Shown here: positions 44,262 to 52,570 of the stretch, one piece after another | Layout: each line of letters opens with the position of its first letter | How positions within the stretch are numbered: position 1 is the first letter of the stretch | Notes under the pieces: generated by a model | What the model saw: only the letters and a program-made list of their open reading frames with translations | The model's database searches: none | What the model was told of the DNA's origin: nothing | Translations under genes and position numbers: made by a program | Assembly: GCF_021403115.1 (NCBI RefSeq) | Contig: NZ_JAJSSH010000002.1 | Coordinates: 434,001-498,000 of the forward strand | DNA: 64,000 nt | Direction: 5' to 3' | Source: Sphingobium sufflavum | GTDB lineage: Bacteria > Pseudomonadota > Alphaproteobacteria > Sphingomonadales > Sphingomonadaceae

Positions 44262-45596
44262 CTAATTTTCCTCACGTGCCCGAGACGGGTTCGGTTGAGG
44301 GTTGTCATTAACGATAAAGCGCTTCGAGAGCCCGTGGTACAGCCGCTCCTTGCAAACGAGCTGTGCTGCGAAATCTGCGATCAGTGCTGACGCCAGTAAC
44401 GGCATCATCAGGCCCCGGCTTGCGGTGGTTTCCGAAATGATGATGACGGCGGTGAGCGGCGCTCTTACGACCCCCGTGAAATAAGCAACCATGCCGAGCA
44501 GGACGATGGCCCCGGACGGGTATTCAGGAAATACGCTGCGCAGCATATCGCCTATTCCTGCGCCTACGGAGAGGGAAGGTGCGAAAATGCCGCCAGGCAA
44601 ACCCGAAACCGCTGTTGCCAAGGTCGTCACGAATTTGGTGGCCCCGAACCAGATCGGGACGTCGGATCCCGCGATGACCGCGTTGGCTGTCTGATAGCCT
44701 GTTCCCCATGTCAAACCCGTCGAAACGCCGAGCGCCGCGACGGCCAGCCCGCACAGGGCGGCAAAGCGGACGGGTCGTGCCCGCACCCAGGCCATTGGGG
44801 TATAGGCACTCGTGCCAGCAGCCAGCATGAGCCTCGAGAACAGGCCCCCAGCAAGGCCGCCAAGCAGCCCTGCAACCGGCGCGGCGTGAAGGGCCGCACT
44901 AAAGCTCAGGGTCTGCCGCATCACGCCAAAATAGACATAGTCACCGGCGAGACCGAGGCTCACCATGCCCGCGATCAGCACTGCCGCCATGACGAGCAGT
45001 GTCATGCGCTGCTCATAGGCGGCAGCCAATTCCTCAATCGCGAAGGCAACCCCCGCCAGCGGCGTATTGAATGCGGCCGCCACGCCCGCAGCGCCCCCGG
45101 CTATATAAACAGAGGCACTCAGCGGTATCGCCATGAGCCGATGAGCATATCCCATAATCGAGGCGGCGATCTGCACTGTTGGCCCCTCGCGCCCGACCGA
45201 CGCGCCAAACAGCAGAGCGCCGATGGTGAGGAAGAATTTCGTGGTCACAGTTCGTGCCGAAACAAGCGCCTTCATACCTGCCTCGGGCTCGCGCGATGCG
45301 GCTATCACTTGTGGAATGCCAGAACCGCTCGCAAGTGGGGCCAGGCGGCGTGTCAGCCAGACGATACCTGCAAAGCCGGCAGGCGTAGCGAGTAATGGCA
45401 ACCACCACCAGCGGTGTGCGCCGGACAGGAACACCTCACCGGCCCAGTCGGACAGGCGCGCAAATAGTAAAGCAAGAAGGCCGACAAGGATCGCACCGCC
45501 CAGTATCGCGATACGCCGCCGCCAGATGAGAGCTTCGGGGCCGTGGCGGCGCAGCAATGTGCGAATGTGACGGAGAGTGGGGAGACTGCGGCGCAT
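44262..45596 (-). CDS. ClC-type chloride channel/antiporter
   Basis: 444 residues. The three anion-selectivity motifs are present: GSGIPQV, GREGPTVQI (gating Glu) and GIFAPSLSVGAG, and the internal proton Glu is in AGVAFAIEEL. Members either leak chloride or exchange 2 Cl- for 1 H+ and help in acid resistance; the gating and internal Glu suggest an exchanger. The ATG at 45596 has AAGG 6 nt upstream; another ATG at 45602 overlaps the stop of the preceding gene. There are no CBS domains. Confidence 0.9.
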   Translation of the reverse strand: MRRSLPTLRHIRTLLRRHGPEALIWRRRIAILGGAILVGLLALLFARLSDWAGEVFLSGAHRWWWLPLLATPAGFAGIVWLTRRLAPLASGSGIPQVIAASREPEAGMKALVSARTVTTKFFLTIGALLFGASVGREGPTVQIAASIMGYAHRLMAIPLSASVYIAGGAAGVAAAFNTPLAGVAFAIEELAAAYEQRMTLLVMAAVLIAGMVSLGLAGDYVYFGVMRQTLSFSAALHAAPVAGLLGGLAGGLFSRLMLAAGTSAYTPMAWVRARPVRFAALCGLAVAALGVSTGLTWGTGYQTANAVIAGSDVPIWFGATKFVTTLATAVSGLPGGIFAPSLSVGAGIGDMLRSVFPEYPSGAIVLLGMVAYFTGVVRAPLTAVIIISETTASRGLMMPLLASALIADFAAQLVCKERLYHGLSKRFIVNDNPQPNPSRAREEN

Positions 45597-45598
45597 GA

Positions 45599-46810
45599 TC
45601 ATCCTTCTGCGGGCGCGCCCACAAGGGCGGCAACAATGCAAATGAGACCGACTATTATGAACCCGGCTCGCTGGAGGGGGCTGGCGACACCGGTCTTGCG
45701 CGCAACGACGAAAGCGAGGACGCATTGCAGGGCATAAAAAAGTGCGAAGGCCCGTGAAGAGATGGCTACCACCTGAAAGGGGTCGGTCAGCCAGACGACG
45801 GCAACAGCCAGAGCGCCAGCAAGGGCAAAGGCGGCCTGAAGGGAAAGCTTGCCGCGTGTGACCTCGTTCATCAGCCCCCCTGAGCCGATGGAATCGGCGA
45901 CAGCTGCGCTGAGCTGGCTAGACAAGGCTCCCACCAGCACGAATATCCCCAGCGCCGGTGCGACCAGCGTCATGATATCGAGGATTCCGGCGACCCCTTC
46001 CGTTTGTGCCGCACGGCCGAGGAATGGAGTCAGCAAGGCCAAAAAGGCCAGATATATAGCCGACGCGATCCATTGAGCGTGACGCATGGTGCGAATCCGG
46101 AGCTCTTGACTGTAGCTCTCTCCCAGATAGCGGGAGGTCTCGAAGCCCTGCACAGTAATGACTAGGCCCAGCAGCAGCGGAATGCTTCCCCAGCTTATGC
46201 TCGCAGGCGGCAAGGGATAGGCAGCTGCATTGGTGAGCCACCAGCAGGCAAGCCCTGCCAGGAGACCGGCAATGATCCCGATCTTCAGAGATACCGTACC
46301 GTGGGCCAGATGCTCCACGCGGCGCAGGCCCTTGCCAAAAGCGAGCGCGATGATTCCGAGGAGGATCAGCGTGACGATCGCGTTGGAGGCAAGGCTGTGC
46401 CAGGCCGGATCGGTGGCTAAAGGTTTCAGGAGAAATTCCGCAAGGAGCTTGAGATAATAGGCCACGGAAATGGCGTAGGCGAGTGCCAGAACCCCTTGCG
46501 TGATGCGCGCAAGCCACGAGACCGGGTCGTTTACCGCTGCTCGGCCGAGATAATTCTCCACGTGAATGATATTGAAGCGGATCACTGCGCCCGCCGCATA
46601 AGCGATCACCAGCAACGCCGCTTCGGCGATGATAGCGGCGCGCCCAAATTCGCGCGCGAGTATGGGGCCGCAAATCAGGAACCCGCTGCCGATAATGGAG
46701 GCTAGCGGCGTGACAGTTGCCCGCCAGGCCTCGGAGCGCGCAAACCGTCCGAACGTCAGGAAAGCGGTGACGGCTAGGGCACAGGCAAGTGCTACCAAGG
46801 TTATCAGCAT
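45599..46810 (-). CDS. Multi-spanning membrane transporter, APC-superfamily-like
   Basis: 403 residues with eleven or so hydrophobic segments and almost no long loops. The first segment pair ASIIGSGFLICGPILAREFG has the GSGF signature of the broken first helix of amino-acid/Nramp-type (LeuT-fold) carriers. The substrate is unknown. It is followed immediately by the ClC gene (its stop overlaps the first candidate ClC start), so both are co-translated. No closer family assigned. Confidence 0.75.
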   Translation of the reverse strand: MLITLVALACALAVTAFLTFGRFARSEAWRATVTPLASIIGSGFLICGPILAREFGRAAIIAEAALLVIAYAAGAVIRFNIIHVENYLGRAAVNDPVSWLARITQGVLALAYAISVAYYLKLLAEFLLKPLATDPAWHSLASNAIVTLILLGIIALAFGKGLRRVEHLAHGTVSLKIGIIAGLLAGLACWWLTNAAAYPLPPASISWGSIPLLLGLVITVQGFETSRYLGESYSQELRIRTMRHAQWIASAIYLAFLALLTPFLGRAAQTEGVAGILDIMTLVAPALGIFVLVGALSSQLSAAVADSIGSGGLMNEVTRGKLSLQAAFALAGALAVAVVWLTDPFQVVAISSRAFALFYALQCVLAFVVARKTGVASPLQRAGFIIVGLICIVAALVGAPAEG

Positions 46811-46886
46811 GGGTTTCGTCCTGTTCCGTTACAGGCCAGTGACACCGATGCTCGGTGTTTGCCTATCTGTAAGAAGCGCGCCATCA

Positions 46887-48598
46887 TCAGCGATAGAGGA
46901 GCGTCAGTGTGACGGCTGTGGTCGCAATGACCAGTACAACCAGCATGCCCCCCATCCGCGCATAGTCGGTGAAACGATAGCCGCCAGGCCCCATCACAAG
47001 CAGGTTATTCTGATGACCTATAGGGGTGAGAAAATCCGAGGATGCACCGATCAGGACGGCGAGGAGCGCCGCGTCAGGAGAAACGCCAGCAGCCGCGCGA
47101 CATCGATAGCAAGCGGCCCCATAATCACGGCCGTCGCCACGTTGTTGAGGAATATCGACAGCAGCATGGTGACAGCGCAGAGCGCCGCGAGGACTATGCC
47201 TAGCGGCAATCCTTGAAGCGCTTGGCCCAGCCATTGTGCCACTATCGCCGCCGCCCCGCTTTCGTCGAAGCTTTGGCCCACCGGGATCATGGCTGCGAGC
47301 AGTACGACCACTGTCCAGTCGATCGAACGATAGATTTCGTCTGCAGGAAGGAGGCGCAGAGCTGCCAAGGCTGCGGCGGAACCCAGAAATGCGATGGCCG
47401 GGGATAGTCCCGCCAGCACGATTGACGCGATGGATGTGCCGAAAATAGCCAGGATCATTAAAGCTCGGCTATGGGCAACCGGCATCGGATCGAGCCGATC
47501 AATCTCAAGAAGGCGTGCGCGAGCAATGAAGCGGGCCAGATCAGGTGTAGCGTCGCGCAGATAGAGCTGGTCGCCCGCCCGAACGCGCATCCTGACAAGG
47601 GGCTGCCTCTCCCGCGCAACACGCGGACCAACCGCAACCACTTCGAGGCGGTCCTCGCTTTGTGTTCGCACCTCGTCATAGCCAAGCCCGATCAAGATCG
47701 AGCCATGCGCGACCGCGACCCGGGCCGTGACCGCGTCCGCCGAAGCAGCCAGATGGGCGGCGGTCTCCAGACCAGTCTTTTCCGCTATCGTCCATTGGTT
47801 AGCGCGTGAGAGCACCAGCAAGCGATCACCAGTCCTGATGCTATCGAAGACCTGTCGCCCTTCCCTGAAACGGGCAAGCAGCCTGGCTTTTGCGCTGCGC
47901 AATCCCTGAAGGAGATCGTCGCCATCGCACGTCTGTGGCACGTCCAGTTCGAATACCCGCCAGGGCGGCCGCTTCTGCTGTTCAGCGCTCTGTCTGACGG
48001 GAAGAAATCGCCAACCGAACGCAGCCAAATAGACCAGCCCTAGCAGCGCGACAGCAACGCCGACCGGCGTCATGGTGAAGAAGCCAAAGGGCTCCCCGAG
48101 TTCGGTTTCGCGGACGGAGGACAGGATGAGATTGGCTGGCGTGCCAATGAGCGTGGTCATCCCACCAAGGATCGTCGCAAATGCCAGTGGCATCAGCGTC
48201 GCTGTTGGCGGACGCCGTGAGTCGCGCGCGATCTCCGTTGCGATCGGCATGGTGATGACCAGAGCCGCAATATTGTTCATGAAGGCCGACAGGAGCATGG
48301 CGACGGCAAGAAGTGTCGTCAGTCGGAACAGGAAGCCGGCGCGCTCGGGGATGAGCCATTTCGCAATGACCGAGGCAATTCCTGACAATTCCACCGCACG
48401 TCCGACGACAAGGATTGCCGCCACGGCAAGGACCGCGGGATCGGCAAACCCAAGAAACGCTCTGGCTGGCGTGACGAGTCCGAGGGCGATACAAGCAAAA
48501 AGGGCAATGAGCGCCACGAGGTCGTGCCGAACCTTCTCGCTGACGAACAGGATCAAGGCCCCGCCAAGAATGATGCCGCTGAGCGCCGCCGGACTCAT
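46887..48598 (-). pseudogene. SLC13-family permease with two TrkA-C/RCK domains, frameshifted near the 3' end
   Basis: The N-terminal frame covers helices (VRHDLVALIALFACIALGLV, AFMNNIAALVITMPIATEIA), two TrkA-C-like cytosolic domains in the middle, and a second permease half (SIDWTVVVLLAAMIPVGQSF, LSIFLNNVATAVIMGPLAID). It then runs into a stop at 47051. The expected end (SPDAALLAVLIGASSDFLTP, IGHQNNLLVMGPGGYRF) is encoded in the next frame down to 46887. One base is missing at about 47070-47085; adding it joins the frames to about 570 residues, the usual length. The last membrane helices are thus lost unless the shift is a sequencing error. Members transport dicarboxylates, sulfate or similar anions with Na+. 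Confidence 0.82.
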
Positions 48599-48614
48599 GC
48601 TAAGTCCCGACTGC

Positions 48615-50183
48615 TCATCGAGTGCTTATCTCCGCAGATGGTGAGAGGCGGAAGGACTGACCGGCGGCGGGTGCCGTTACAGCCTCCATGCCGACGCCGC
48701 GCAGGATTGCGGCAATACCAAGTGCGCGGCGCTGGGTCAGATTTGGCTTTTCGGGTGGAATTGCGGGCAAACCCGGAACCTCAAGCGTGCGCACATTCCA
48801 GCGTCGCGCTGCCCAGGCTGATGTGAGAACCGCCTCGCGTGCCGCGCTATCCAGCGTGTCTCTATTATCTCCGAAACTGACGAGCGGTAGCGGGGCTTGG
48901 GGGGGTATAAGGGTGACGTCCCAGTCGCCCACATCCTGATGCGTCCGCTGTTCAAGCGCGCGATAGGTGGACAGTGTTGCGCCGGGCAGAGGAGCAGCGG
49001 CCGCGCTCGCGCGGCGATGATCCCGGTCAATCGTGACGGCATCAGGCGAAATACCGGCAGTGAGGGCCAGCATCCTGGAAAGCGCCGCGATGCGGGCGGT
49101 CTCGGCGGCGGCGGCGTCACCGGCCTGTCGCAACTCTTCGCGCTGCGCGTCCAGCGGACCTGCGCCCGCTTCAAGAAGCACTTGGTCAAGCTGCAGCCTG
49201 ATGGGTTCCCCAAGCTTTTGCTCCAGCTCTGCTTGAAGGGACGTCGAACGCTGCATGCGTCGGCGCGGGGTGATCACGACTGAACGTACTGCAACAGGCG
49301 AGGCATCGAAATCGACATCGAGCTGCGTCACTCGGGAGTCGGCCCCGAAGCGCTCGGACAGCAGCGAACGAACCTTGGTGACGGTGACCGCTTCTGTCGC
49401 GATGCGCTTCAATGAAAAACCAAGCGGAATGGCCATTGCCACGAAAACGAACAGCAGGATGATTGTCTGAGTCCAGCTTTGCTGGCTGGAAAGGAAGTGG
49501 CCGAACCCGTAGAAACGCGCCATGACTGTCGCAGAGAGGGCGATCGTGACGAAATTGGTGACGAAAAGCGCAAATGCGCCTCCAAGCACGGCAAGGTTCC
49601 ACGTGGCAAGGCCATAGCCGACGACGGCGAGTGGCGGCATCAACGCCGTTGCGATCGCGACACCCACGACTGTGTCGCCGCGGCCCCGGATGATCGCAAA
49701 GGTTCCGGCTAGCGCGGCAAAAAGGGCGACAGCCAGATCGAACAAATTGGGGCGCGTGCGGGCAATGATTTCCGCTGTGGGCGCCTGCAAGGGCGACAAG
49801 GTGACGATCAGGGCGGTGAACATAACGGCGCAGGCTGATCCTGCCCCAAGTGCAATCAAGGCGCGGCGCATCTCGGAGAAATCGAATAGCGCAAGGCTGA
49901 AACCCAGACCGAGGATCGGATTCATAAGGGGAGAAATCAGCATCGCACCGATCACCACCGCAGGCGAGGACAATAGCAGGCCCAGAACGGCGATACCTGC
50001 TGACATCATGGTCATGAACAGGTAGCGGGGTGACCATCCGCTTTCACCAATGATCTTCTCGATCACCTCCCCATGGTCGACGCTACCCGCGACCTTGCTG
50101 CGCCACCATCGATAGAGCGCCACGCGATCCAGTTGGTCGTGGACCGCGGTACTTAGGCCATATAATTGTGTTTGCTCCGCCAT
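48615..50183 (-). CDS. DUF389 domain-containing membrane protein
   Basis: 522 residues. DUF389 covers about 40-290: RYLFMTMMSAGIAVLGLLLS, SPAVVIGAMLISPLMNPILG, GRGDTVVGVAIATALMPPLA and VTNFVTIALSATVMARFYGF. These form five or six helices. The remaining ~220 residues are a soluble region ending in an OmpA-like motif-poor tail (DNRDTLDSAAREAVLTSAWA). AAGGAGG precedes the ATG at 50183. Function of DUF389 is unknown; it recurs in ion/pH stress islands. It is 17 bp from the SLC13 gene and heads the leftward transport operon. Confidence 0.88.
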   Translation of the reverse strand: MAEQTQLYGLSTAVHDQLDRVALYRWWRSKVAGSVDHGEVIEKIIGESGWSPRYLFMTMMSAGIAVLGLLLSSPAVVIGAMLISPLMNPILGLGFSLALFDFSEMRRALIALGAGSACAVMFTALIVTLSPLQAPTAEIIARTRPNLFDLAVALFAALAGTFAIIRGRGDTVVGVAIATALMPPLAVVGYGLATWNLAVLGGAFALFVTNFVTIALSATVMARFYGFGHFLSSQQSWTQTIILLFVFVAMAIPLGFSLKRIATEAVTVTKVRSLLSERFGADSRVTQLDVDFDASPVAVRSVVITPRRRMQRSTSLQAELEQKLGEPIRLQLDQVLLEAGAGPLDAQREELRQAGDAAAAETARIAALSRMLALTAGISPDAVTIDRDHRRASAAAAPLPGATLSTYRALEQRTHQDVGDWDVTLIPPQAPLPLVSFGDNRDTLDSAAREAVLTSAWAARRWNVRTLEVPGLPAIPPEKPNLTQRRALGIAAILRGVGMEAVTAPAAGQSFRLSPSAEISTR

Positions 50184-50537
50184 ACGGCCTCCTTGACCGC
50201 GAAGCGGTAATTTCTGGTGTCGGTTCGGCGGTACTCGCCCCTGTGACTTGCCGACCAAGATGCGTCTCATCCGCTGCAAGTCGCACCATTACGATAGGCG
50301 AGGTCGTCGCGCAGAGAAAGTGGATTGCAGCGTCGCGTGCCTCACCCACGCCTTCGACGTGCGGGAGGCCGGGCCGTGGGTCTTTGCCCATTTATCGTGC
50401 GGTGTTTGCGCCGAAGCCGCCCTGAGGCGCTTCTAAACGCTGCGGCATCCTCCGGGGGAATGGTCGGAGATCGATCGACCGTCGTTTGCCTTTCACATGC
50501 CTTGCGGGCGTGCCACCATATCGAGACAAGCAAAACG
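50184..50537. other. Junction region between the transport block and conjugation remnant
   Basis: About 350 bp with no recognisable gene. It must contain the leftward promoter for DUF389 and the breakpoint where the trbI gene lost its first part. No direct repeats that would mark an insertion were seen. Confidence 0.4.
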
Positions 50538-50804
50538 ATGGCTGCGCTTACATGGGCGCTCATCAAGGGCGTCGGTATCGCAACGCTTCTGGGCGTCGGG
50601 GCTGAACTCCAGTTCACCAGCGGCAACGACCTCGTGCAGGCGATCCGTCAGTCGACCCAGACCAATGTCGCGCGGGCCGGTGATCAGATCACCGCCCGCA
50701 ATCTTGACGTCCAGCCGAGCATCACGGTGCGTCCTGGCGCGCCCGTTCGCCTGCTGGTGCAGAAGGATATCAGCCTCCCGCCCTGGACTGTGGAAAGGGA
50801 ATGA
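50538..50804 (+). pseudogene. trbI: C-terminal remnant of conjugal transfer gene trbI
   Basis: 88 codons: LIKGVGIATLLGVGAELQFT, DLVQAIRQSTQTNVARAGDQ, then ITARNLDVQPSITVRPGAPV and RLLVQKDISLPPW. This is the conserved C-terminal end of TrbI/VirB10-type proteins, which line the conjugative type IV channel. A full TrbI has about 400 residues or more; the first three quarters are absent and no other trb gene precedes it. The fragment is followed directly by DUF2274, as at the end of intact trb operons. Confidence 0.8.
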
Positions 50805-50805
50805 C

Positions 50806-51024
50806 ATGACGGATATCAAGCTTGCGCGGTTGCCCGACCGCACACCCGTCAAACTGACGATCGCCATTTCCCCAGACCTCGCCGATGCCCTGGGCGTCTA
50901 TGCCGCGCTCTATCGGGACGCCTATGGTCGCGACGAGCCGGTAACCGAGCTCGTTCCCGCGATGCTGACGAGCTTTCTCGAAAGCGACCGCGCCTTCCAG
51001 AAGGCACGGCGGGAGCGGACATGA
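50806..51024 (+). CDS. DUF2274 protein
   Basis: 72 residues starting MTDIKLARLPDRTPVKLTIA, with ISPDLADALGVYAALYRDAY and TELVPAMLTSFLESDRAFQK. This short family is found right after trbI in conjugative elements of proteobacteria. It resembles a ribbon-helix-helix-type protein, so DNA binding is possible. It starts 1 nt after the trbI stop. Confidence 0.85.
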   Translation: MTDIKLARLPDRTPVKLTIAISPDLADALGVYAALYRDAYGRDEPVTELVPAMLTSFLESDRAFQKARRERT

Positions 51025-51028
51025 CCGC

Positions 51029-51370
51029 GTGGAGGAGCGCGAGCCTTTCCTGAGCCTCAAAGAGGCGGCTGACCTCCTCGGGGTCCATCCCAACACCCTG
51101 CGTGCCTATGTGCGGCAGGGCATCGTTCGCGGCGCCAAGCTGGGGCGATCCTGGCGCTTCCGACATGTCGACCTTGTTGCGGACGTCCGCGAGCGGTATT
51201 CTACCCTCGCACGGATGCAGATGAGTGCCGACGGACAGGAGGCAATATGGCACTCTGGAAACGTGCAGGTATCTACACTGTTGACATCACAGCCCCGGAC
51301 GGAAGCCGAATTAGACGATCTACTGGCACCACCGACCGGGAAAAAGCGAAGGAATACCACGACAGGCTGA
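51029..51370 (+). CDS. Helix-turn-helix protein, excisionase-like
   Basis: 113 residues from a GTG. FLSLKEAADLLGVHPNTLRA then YVRQGIVRGAKLGRSWRF is the MerR-like winged-helix of excisionase-type proteins. The C-terminal half is polar. It is directly upstream of, and overlaps by over 100 bp, an integrase gene, the usual xis-int order. It would direct excision of the element, but the integrase is broken. Confidence 0.75.
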   Translation: MEEREPFLSLKEAADLLGVHPNTLRAYVRQGIVRGAKLGRSWRFRHVDLVADVRERYSTLARMQMSADGQEAIWHSGNVQVSTLLTSQPRTEAELDDLLAPPTGKKRRNTTTG

Positions 51371-52314
51371 AGGCCGAATTGTGGGATCAGGCGCGATTGA
51401 AGCTGAAGCCCAAGCGTAGCTGGGACGAGGCGGCAGTCCGCTGGCTCAAGGAGAAGGCGGACAAGAATTCTTATAGGGACGATGTCCAACGGATCCGATA
51501 GTGGACTGGTCATTTGCGGGGCAAGACCCTCGACCAGATCGACCGGAGCCTGATCGACGGGTTGGTGACGAAGCATGTCCATGCCTCGGATCGCACGAAG
51601 GATCTCTATGTGGCGCTCATCCGCGCCATGTTCCGGCGGGCGATGCGGGAATGGGAATGGATCGATCATGTGCCCGCGTTCAAGACCTACAATAAAGGTG
51701 GGCAGGTCCGCGTACGCTGGATCACCGAGGAGCAGGCCGAAAAGCTGCTTCGCGAACTGCCCGACCATCAGCGTGAGGTGGTCGTGTTTGCGCTTTCCAC
51801 TGGTCTGCGCCAGGGAAATGTCCTTGACCTCACATGGGACCGGGTCCAGTTGGCCCGGCGCATGACCAGGATCGAGCATGGCGATACGAAGAACGGGAAT
51901 GCCTTAGGGGTTCCCCTCAACGATCTCGCCATGGCCGTCTTGCAGCGGCAAAAGGGCAAACACGAAACGCATGTGTTCACCTACAGGGGCGAACCGCTCC
52001 GGTCGGCGAACACAAGGGCGTGGCGCAAGGCACTGGCGAGATGCGGGATCACCAATTTTCGCTGGCATGATTTGCGGCACACCTGGGCGAGTTGGCTCAG
52101 GCAGAACGACGTGCCCACCTGGGTGCTTCAGGAACTGGGCGGCTGGAAATCGGAAACGATGGTGCGGCGTTATGCCCATCTGTCGGTGAAGCATTTGCAG
52201 CCCTATGCCGACCAGCTGATTTTTGCGCCGAAAATCCGGCCCCCGGAGAGGCGCAGGAAACTGCGGAAGGCGATGACACAAAATCACCCACACAGGCGCC
52301 CGAAAAGGGCCTGA
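51247..52314 (+). pseudogene. Tyrosine integrase interrupted by one in-frame amber codon
   Basis: AGGAGG precedes the ATG by 4 nt and the first 84 codons (MALWKRAGIYTVDITAPDGS...) form the usual N-terminal arm-binding part. Codon 85 is TAG at 51499-51501, followed in the same frame by TGG ACT GGT CAT TTG and the rest: core-binding domain, then catalytic domain with TGLRQGNVLDL (Arg), HDLRHTWAS (His-x-x-Arg) and LGGWKSETMVRRYAHL (nucleophile Tyr). Apart from this one codon, which was probably TGG (two Trp in a row), the 355-codon gene is intact. Reinitiation could give a catalytic fragment without the arm-binding domain. It ends 50 bp from the tRNA-Lys fragment it would have used as att site. 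Confidence 0.88.
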
Positions 52315-52363
52315 GGGTGGTCACTCGCAACGGCGTAAGATGTTGAATATAAAAGGAAGTTTT

Positions 52364-52413
52364 TGGTGGACGCACTTGGGCTCGAACCAAGGACCCGCTG
52401 ATTAAGAGTCAGC
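52364..52413 (-). repeat. tRNA-Lys(CTT) 3' fragment, attachment-site core
   Basis: Read on the minus strand: a 5-bp anticodon stem (GCTGA/TCAGC) with loop containing CTT, then variable region, T-stem CTTGG/CCAAG with TTCGAGC loop, acceptor strand TGCGTCC, discriminator A and encoded CCA. No D-arm or 5' acceptor strand is found beyond 52413, so it is not a complete tRNA gene. It lies between two integrase genes and is best read as the att core left by site-specific integration into a tRNA-Lys gene, whose complete copy should be at the far end of the right-hand element. Confidence 0.8.
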
Positions 52414-52570
52414 CAAAGCAGTCCACGGCCAGACCCCGCCTGACCACGAAACCGATTGTCTTGCAACGATTTATTGGGCACTACGAGGCGTGGCCGGGGT
52501 TGGCCACGCTGACCTCGGGACCGTCTTAACCGTCTTAATTCCCGTCCTTGACGGGTGAGGGAGCCGACCG

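Larger units (their letters stand above)
50538..52413. mobile_element. Right-end remnant of an integrative conjugative element
   Basis: trbI remnant, DUF2274, xis-like gene and amber-broken integrase abut the tRNA-Lys 3' fragment, in the order found at the integrase end of trb-type ICEs. The left limit of the element is unclear; the sigma-F regulon and ion-transport block back to about 39966 may be its cargo. Immobile now unless the amber codon is suppressed. Confidence 0.65.

Noticed and set aside
52364-52440. Complete tRNA gene
   Set aside because: Anticodon arm, T-arm and CCA end fold well, but no D-arm or matching 5' acceptor strand follows; it is a 3' fragment.
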